Notes under the pieces: model-generated
What the model was told of the DNA's origin: nothing
The model's input: only the letters and a program-made list of their open reading frames with translations
Database searches by the model: none
Shown: piece by piece, positions 59,425-64,000 of the stretch
How positions within the stretch are numbered: the stretch's first letter is position 1
How the letters are laid out: every line of letters begins with the position of its first letter
Translations under genes and position numbers: made by a program
Assembly (NCBI RefSeq): GCF_949987535.1
Contig: NC_080066.1
Span: 126,708,335 to 126,772,334 of the forward strand
Origin: Balaenoptera acutorostrata
Taxonomy: Eukaryota > Chordata > Mammalia > Artiodactyla > Balaenopteridae
Direction: 5' to 3'
DNA: 64,000 nt

Positions 59425-60683
59425 TAAACTCTAATTATTAAACTAAGATAAACATAAAACCAGAAACAAATTAGATGCAGAAAGCAAACCCCAAGTCTAC
59501 AGTTGCTCCCAAAATTCACCACCTCAATTTTGGGATGATTCGTTGTCTATTCAGGTATTCCAGAGATGCAGGGTACATCAAGTTGATTGTGGAGATTTAA
59601 TCTGCTTCTCCTGAGACTGCTGGGAGAAATTTCCCCTTCTCTTCTTTGTTTGCACAGCTCCTGGGGTTCAGCTTTGGATTTAGCCCCACCTCTGCAGGTA
59701 GGACGCCTGAGGGTGTCTGTTCCCCACCGAGACAGGACGGAGTTAAAGTAGCAGCTGATTGTGGGGCTCTGGCTCACTCAGGTTGGGGGTAGGGAGACGT
59801 ACGGAATGTGGGGCAAGCCTGCAGCGGCAGAGGCCACCATGACTTTGCCACAGGCTGAGGTGTGCTGTGTCTTCTCCCAGGGAAGTTGTCCCTGGATCAC
59901 GGGACCCTAGCAGTGGTGAGCTGCACAGGCTCCCGGGAGGGGCGGTGTGGATAGTGACCTGGGCTTGCACACAGGCTTCTTGGTGGCTGCCACAGCAGCC
60001 TTAGCATTTCATGCCCATCTCTGGTGTCCGTGCTGATAGCATGACTCGCACCAGTCTCTGGAGCTCTTTTAGGCGGTGCTATGAATCCCATCTTCTCATG
60101 CACCCCGAAATAATGGTCTCTTGCCTCTTAGGCAGTTCAAGGCTTTTTCCCAGACTCCCTCCGGACAGGCTGTGGTGCACTAGCCCCCTTCAGGCTGTGT
60201 TCACACAGCCAATGCCAGTCCTCTGCCTGGGATCTGACCTCCAAAGCCCAAGCCTCAGCTCCCAGCCCCCACCCACCCCGGCGGGGGAGCAGACAAGCCT
60301 CTCGGGTTGGTGAGTGCTAGTCAGCACCAATCCTCTGTGCGGGAATCTCTCCAATTTGCCCTCTGAACCCCTATTGCTGTGCTCTCCTCCGTGGCTCCAA
60401 AGCTTCCCCCCACCACCCCCTGTCTCCACCAGTGAAGGGGCTTCCTATTGTGTGGAAACTTTTCCTCCTTTACAGCTCCCTCCCAGAGGTGCAGGTCCTG
60501 TCCCTATTCTTTTGTGTCTGTTTTTCTTTTGCCCTACCCTGGTACATGGGGAGTTTTTTGCCTTTTGGGAAGTCTGAGGTCTTCTGCCAGCATTCAGTAG
60601 GTGTTCTGTAGGCGTTGTTCCACATGTAGATGTATTTCTGATGTATTTGTGGGGAGGAAGTTTATCTCCACGTCTTACTCCTT

Positions 60684-60693
60684 CACCATCTTG
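60684..60693 (-). promoter_or_regulatory. YY1-like site at the L1 5' end
   Basis: In the sense direction the site reads CAAGATGGTG, starting 12 bp from the L1 5' end at 60704. Human L1 has a YY1 site (CAAGATGGCCG) at almost the same offset, where it helps set the transcription start. The copy here appears to have lost a CpG (GGCG to GGTG). Confidence 0.6.
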
Positions 60694-60704
60694 AGGGTCT
60701 CCTC

Positions 60705-60718
60705 TGCTTGTTCATTTT
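60705..60718. repeat. Target-site duplication of L1 copy C, 5' side
   Basis: Exact match 'tgcttgttcatttt' to 53371-53384. Confidence 0.93.
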
Positions 60719-60735
60719 GATGTTGATAGTAAGAT

Positions 60736-60762
<27 letters not shown>
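60736..60762. repeat. (CA)13 microsatellite inside old L1
   Basis: Perfect CA run of about 27 bp beginning 18 bp beyond the L1 copy C target-site duplication. Confidence 0.95.
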
Positions 60763-60766
<4 letters not shown>

Positions 60767-60860
60767 TATATTTATTCATTCATTGTATTCTTCAGCTCCA
60801 GAATTTCTGTTTGATATCTTTTTATAATTTTCACTTCTTTGTTAAACTTCTCATTTTGTT

Positions 60861-60873
60861 TGTATATATTTTT
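60861..60873. repeat. Target-site duplication of SINE 4, left copy
   Basis: The 13-mer 'tgtatatattttt' is repeated at 61188-61200. Confidence 0.88.
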
Positions 60874-61187
60874 TTATTTTTTTTTAAATTTATTTATTTA
60901 TTTATTTATCTATCTATCTATCTATGGCTGTATTGGGTCTTCGTTTCTGTGCGAGGGCTTTCTCCAGTTGCGGCAAGCGGGGGCCACTCTTCATCGCGGT
61001 GCGCGGGCCTCTCACTGTCGCGGCCTCTCTTGTTGCGGAGCACAGGCTCCAGACACGCATGCTCAGCAGCTGTGGCTCACGGGCCGAATTGCTCCGCGGC
61101 ATGTGGGATCCTCCCAGACCAGGGCTCAAACCCGCGTCCCCTGCATCGGCAGGCAGACTCTCAGCCACTGCGCCACCAGGGAAGCCC
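60874..61187 (-). mobile_element. CHR-type tRNA-derived SINE, copy 4
   Basis: Full-length inverted SINE. A T-rich and (ATTT)n, then (ATCT)n tail lies at 60874-60925, showing a tail microsatellite that has begun to mutate from ATTT to ATCT. The head ends 'caccagggaagccc' at 61187. The A box is intact, but the B box reads GGTTTGAGCC instead of GGTTCGAGCC (a CpG decay). A 13-bp target-site duplication frames it within old L1M ORF1. A 199-codon frame across it and its flanks (60811-61410) is a SINE artefact. Confidence 0.97.
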
Positions 61188-61200
61188 TGTATATATTTTT
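61188..61200. repeat. Target-site duplication of SINE 4, right copy
   Basis: Exact match to 60861-60873. Confidence 0.88.
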
Positions 61201-61480
61201 ATGGTTTCATTGAATTGTCTCTTGGTGCTTTCTTGTAGCTCACTGAACTTCCTTAAAACAGCTAATTTGTATTATTTACTGGGTAAGTTGAAGATTTCTA
61301 TGTCTTTGGGTTTGATACTGACAGCAGAACCAAAGCCAAATGGGTCTGTAGCTGATATTTCAGGAGTACAGAGTTGTTTCTGTGACTATGGCTGGGACCA
61401 TGTTTGGTGATTTAGTTGTTTGGTTCAGGCCTGTCTTCTCAAAGCAGTCCTCCTTGCTCTTGGTATGCACTAGGGTTTCA

Positions 61481-61989
61481 TAGTCACCTATCTGGGCCTC
61501 ATGTTTCCTACAAAGCATATTAGTCCATGGATGGATACCAAATTACTGGTGTTTGTGGGGGTGGGTGGGATATGAGAAAGAGATATCTTATTTGTCCATT
61601 GTGGTGATGTCACTGAAATATTTTCTGTTTTTAATGTGTGAATTTGGTATTTATACTTTTCTGTTAGTTTCATTTGTATATTTCCTTTTAAAAGTGTAAA
61701 CATTCAAGGGATAAAGTCATGAGATGAAGAGTAGCAAAATTTTTATATTATTTTTATTACAAAATTGAGCTACTACATGATTTTATCTTTTTTAATACTT
61801 TCTGAGATACTCACAAGGGGGAATTATCAACCCAGAGAAATGATGCTGAAGTGCAAGGCAGGAATCCAACTGCAAACTGAAGTTGTATGAAACTCCACAG
61901 GATGATTTGTTACTTAAAAATGAATGACTAATGTTAGTCATCTTTGTCACAAATTGGCATATTCCTTCCCATAGTTTTATTTTTACTTC
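61481..61989. other. Unique DNA, nothing recognised
   Basis: No exon or named repeat was recognised. The old L1 may extend a little into the left end. Confidence 0.4.
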
Positions 61990-62100
61990 TATCAAGGGCT
62001 TATTGTATGCCTGGTGTTCTACATATATAAATGCATTTAATCTTCGTAGTAATCAGGTATTATTTCTCATTTTATAAATGGGAAAACTGAAAAATGTTTA
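61990..62100 (-). mobile_element. MIR fragment
   Basis: 'gcttattgtatgcctggtgt', 'aaatgcatttaatcttcgta', 'aggtattatttctcatttta' and 'taaatgggaaaactgaaaaa' are the reverse complement of the MIR 3' half and core. Confidence 0.8.
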
Positions 62101-62104
62101 CTTT

Positions 62105-63150
62105 TCTGTCATTTAATATTATTAAGAACATACTATGAGGATAAAATAATGAATAAAAGAAACAGTATCTGCCATAATGGAACTTAATTTGGAGGTAGAT
62201 AGCAAATAAACAAATATCATTTTAGGGCAATAAAGACAATATAAAGTATAGTAATGAGGTAGATAGTGGTGAGACTGGGGATGGAGGTCTTGGGATTCCT
62301 TTATATAGTATAATTGAAGAACACCTCTCTGGTTGTGTGGCTTTTCTACCTGAATGAAAAGAATGAGAGAGCCAGGATAATATTTGGGGAAAGAGTATTC
62401 TAGCAAGGGGGAATAAAATAAATTCAAAGACCCTAAAAAGTTTTGAAACAGTATTTTGCTTGGGGTAGAAAGGACAGTCTGGTTGGAAAGGCATGACTGT
62501 GGGTGAGAGTGATACGAAACAACTACAAGAAGGAGCAGAGTATTAGGAAGGTACAGGAGTGGGGTTAAGCATGTCAGGCCTCTGAAGGCTTCGGTGAAGA
62601 TTGTCGATGGGATCATTCTGAATGAGATGGAAGCCACTGGAGGATTTGGAGCAGAGCCGTGACATAGTCTGATTTACATTTTAAAAATATCATTCTCATT
62701 GACTGTAGTAGAAACAATGATGGAAATAGGTAGCCTGCTAAGAAGAATCTCAGTAGTATAGGCAAGAGACTCACTAGGTTAATAATGTTGGATGATATGA
62801 AAAGTGGTTGGGTCCTAGGTTTATTTTAAATATAGAGCAAGAGGTGAGCAAGAGATGAGTTATAGAGGGGTTCAATGACTTTGATCTGGATATTTAAAAA
62901 AAATGAAAGTGCCATTTTATTAAGATTAGGGAAAAAGCATGTTTAGGGTATAATTAGATCATGACTTTTCTTTGAAGTATGCTAAATATGGAATTTGTGT
63001 TAGATATTTAAGTGGAGATGTCAATTAAAAAAACTGAGCATTGACATTTGGATTTGCAATGTGGAGGTCAATTTTTGACCTTGATGAGATGGTGGAGAGA
63101 TGAAGAAGTTATCTCTGGTGTTCCCGTTTCCCCTATAGAATTAAGTGCAA
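62105..63150 (-). mobile_element. Long L2-like LINE fossil
   Basis: On the plus strand, 'agtatctgccataatggaac', 'tagcaaataaacaaatatca', 'gaaagagtattctagcaagg', 'gagatggaagccactggagg' and 'tttaagtggagatgtcaatt' follow, in order, a common ancient element: CCTGCCCTCATGGAGCTTACATTC…AGAGCATTCCAGGCAGAGG…GAGATGGGAAGCCATTGGAGG…AAGTGGAGATGTCGAG. I recall this as the minus strand of L2, but the exact class needs a database. A 171-codon minus-strand frame (62122-62637) lies inside it without recognisable RT motifs. Confidence 0.6.
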
Positions 63151-63918
63151 AGAAATTAGGTAAGAGTTAGGAGGGAAGATGGGGTTTTGGATGTTATCAC
63201 AGGTGAGAAATTGCCATCAAAGAGAATGGGAGGATAATTTTACTATGGTACTTTCATGGAATTCCAGGCAACATTACCTCTCCCCTTGAGGTCTGTGGTC
63301 ATGTACTTAAGCTGAGACCAACATGGCTCTAAGATTTTCCTTAGCAAGATTCAGCTGCTCAGGTAAAGTTAGGAAATAGGTGAGAAGTAGAAGTTAACCA
63401 GAGTTGGAATCTTGCCAAGTTAGTATACTAAGCGGAAAGATGAAGAAAAGTATTTTGATGAACCATGGAATCTAAATAGAGTAAGGATGAAAAAATATTA
63501 TGAAGGGGGTGAGGGAGAAAAAAATCAATAGATTAGAGGTTCCAGTGAGGCAAATAATTGTTGGAGTTGGGATAAAGAGGATCAATATCTTAGTTGCGGC
63601 GAGGGGGATATTAGAAACTGAGACTGGAATGCCTGAGGTTATTGGTAGTAACAAGTTGTGGTTACTGAGTCAGGTGATTTTGCTGATGACAGACTGTGAG
63701 TTTCCCAGGGCAAAGTGCAAGAATATGTGGAAATGAGAGAGGAGTGGGTAAATGTGTTAGTTGAGGGATTTTATGGAAATGTATCACAAGGATCACAGTT
63801 AGGACTCAGAGTCATAGGCTTCTTGTAATTTCTGAAGGCAACCAGGACCTAAGGAACTAGTCTTAATAGTGTCTTTAGAGGCGATAATCAGATCTAATTA
63901 GAGCCTCCTTCTAAGTCA
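63151..63918. other. Probably further decayed repeat, or unique DNA
   Basis: The GA-rich text ('gaagggggtgagggagaaaa', 'actgagactggaatgcctga') could extend the L2-like element but could not be aligned confidently. No exon was recognised. Confidence 0.35.
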
Positions 63919-64000
63919 GTTGTTCTCAGCCTTGGCTGCACATTAGAATCACCTGGGGGAACTTAAAAATATCCAGTGCTCAAGCTTCACCCCAAACCAA
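63919..64000. mobile_element. MER5A-like hAT-Charlie element, cut by window end
   Basis: 'gttgttctcagccttggctg', 'cacattagaatcacctgggg', 'gaacttaaaaatatccagtg' and 'cttcaccccaaaccaa' match the MER5A left half (GTGGTTCTCAACCTTGGCTGCACATTAGAATCACCTGGGGAGCTTTAAAAAATACTGATGCC…CCCCAGACCAA). It is non-coding and continues past the window. Confidence 0.9.

Larger units (their letters stand above)
53385..60704 (-). mobile_element. Full-length L1 LINE copy C (7.3 kb), inactive
   Basis: On the minus strand the order is complete: 5' end at 60704, a long 5' UTR, ORF1, a short spacer, ORF2, the 3' UTR and an A-rich tail (complement of 53385-53408). An exact 14-bp target-site duplication frames it. This is a canonical endonuclease-dependent insertion of a full-length element into an older L1M copy. 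Both ORFs carry stops and frameshifts, so it cannot move itself. Its 3' UTR and ORF2 are nearly the same family as copies A and B. Confidence 0.96.
58471..60704 (-). promoter_or_regulatory. L1 copy C 5' UTR / internal promoter region
   Basis: About 2.2 kb lies between the L1 5' end and ORF1. Its first kilobase is GC-rich with many remaining CpG sites. A central part (59010-59470) is strongly A-rich on the plus strand (T-rich in the sense direction) and holds two diverged copies of a block of about 42 bp. L1 5' UTRs carry the internal pol II promoter. A YY1-like site sits 12-21 bp from the 5' end. Open frames inside it have no protein homology. Confidence 0.85.
60719..61480 (-). mobile_element. 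Old L1M-type LINE, 5' part (continuation)
   Basis: After the copy C insertion the old L1 resumes in ORF1 sequence: 'cttcagctccagaatttctg', 'aattttcacttctttgttaa', 'ttgtagctcactgaacttcc' and 'tatgtctttgggtttgatac' match the reverse complement of ORF1 and its upstream region in old mammalian L1s. SINE 4 interrupts it between 60861 and 61200. The right boundary is uncertain. Confidence 0.75.

Noticed and set aside
60811..61410. 199-codon frame, the longest simple plus-strand ORF in this part
   Set aside because: It is composed of old L1M flank plus SINE 4 in the antisense direction. The same residues (VSVRGL, SSRCAGLSL) appear over the other SINE copies.

Overview
This is a gene-poor stretch of mammalian nuclear DNA, most probably from a whale or dolphin. 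Four copies of one tRNA-derived SINE of the cetartiodactyl CHR type (internal pol III A and B boxes, AAAT-rich tail) occur together with several copies of a cetartiodactyl L1. I see no BovB LINE or BovB-derived SINE, which would be expected in 64 kb of a ruminant, and no pig-type PRE-1 SINE. That leaves cetaceans, with hippopotamus as the alternative. No exon of a known host gene, no host tRNA, rRNA or other RNA gene, and no CRISPR or prokaryote-type system was found. The window looks intergenic or deep-intronic. All long reading frames are broken L1 proteins or low-complexity and SINE artefacts.

Layout. 1-10.4 kb: an L1 3' end at the left edge, then ancient fossils (MIR, L2, an MLT1 LTR, a MER2/Tigger DNA transposon) and SINE 1 (8658-8966). 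10.4-15.4 kb: a 4.5 kb L1 whose 5' part is inverted relative to its 3' part (the twin-priming signature), followed by a solo MLT1 LTR. 15.4-33.6 kb: mostly unique AT-rich DNA with MIR fragments, microsatellites, SINE 2 (21987-22304), a 364-bp polypyrimidine tract (23852-24215), an old L1 piece and several unassigned ancient repeats. 33.6-35.2 kb: a 5'-truncated L1. 35.2-48.5 kb: a MER5-like element, microsatellites, old L1 pieces, a 75-bp orphan patch of L1 ORF2, L2 and MIR fossils, about 4.8 kb nearly free of recognisable repeats, and SINE 3 (46964-47259). 48.5-61.5 kb: a nested stack in which an old L1M copy on the minus strand was split by a full-length younger L1 (53385-60704, 14-bp target-site duplication) and separately by SINE 4 (60874-61187, 13-bp duplication). 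61.5-64 kb: MIR and L2-like fossils and the start of a MER5 element cut by the window edge.

The elements interact only as layers of insertion. L1-encoded endonuclease and reverse transcriptase (now dead in every copy here) mobilised both the L1s and the SINEs, and the duplications give a relative order of events. The most informative observations are the twin-primed L1, the dated nested stack, the full-length L1 with a YY1-like site at its 5' end and a duplicated block in its 5' UTR, the higher-order polypyrimidine tract, and one unannotated candidate exon with a strong splice acceptor at 36165-36277. I found no convincing new biological system. Repeat family names rest on recognition of consensus sequences from memory, so subfamily assignments are tentative and boundaries are usually good to about 10-30 bp, except where target-site duplications fix them.
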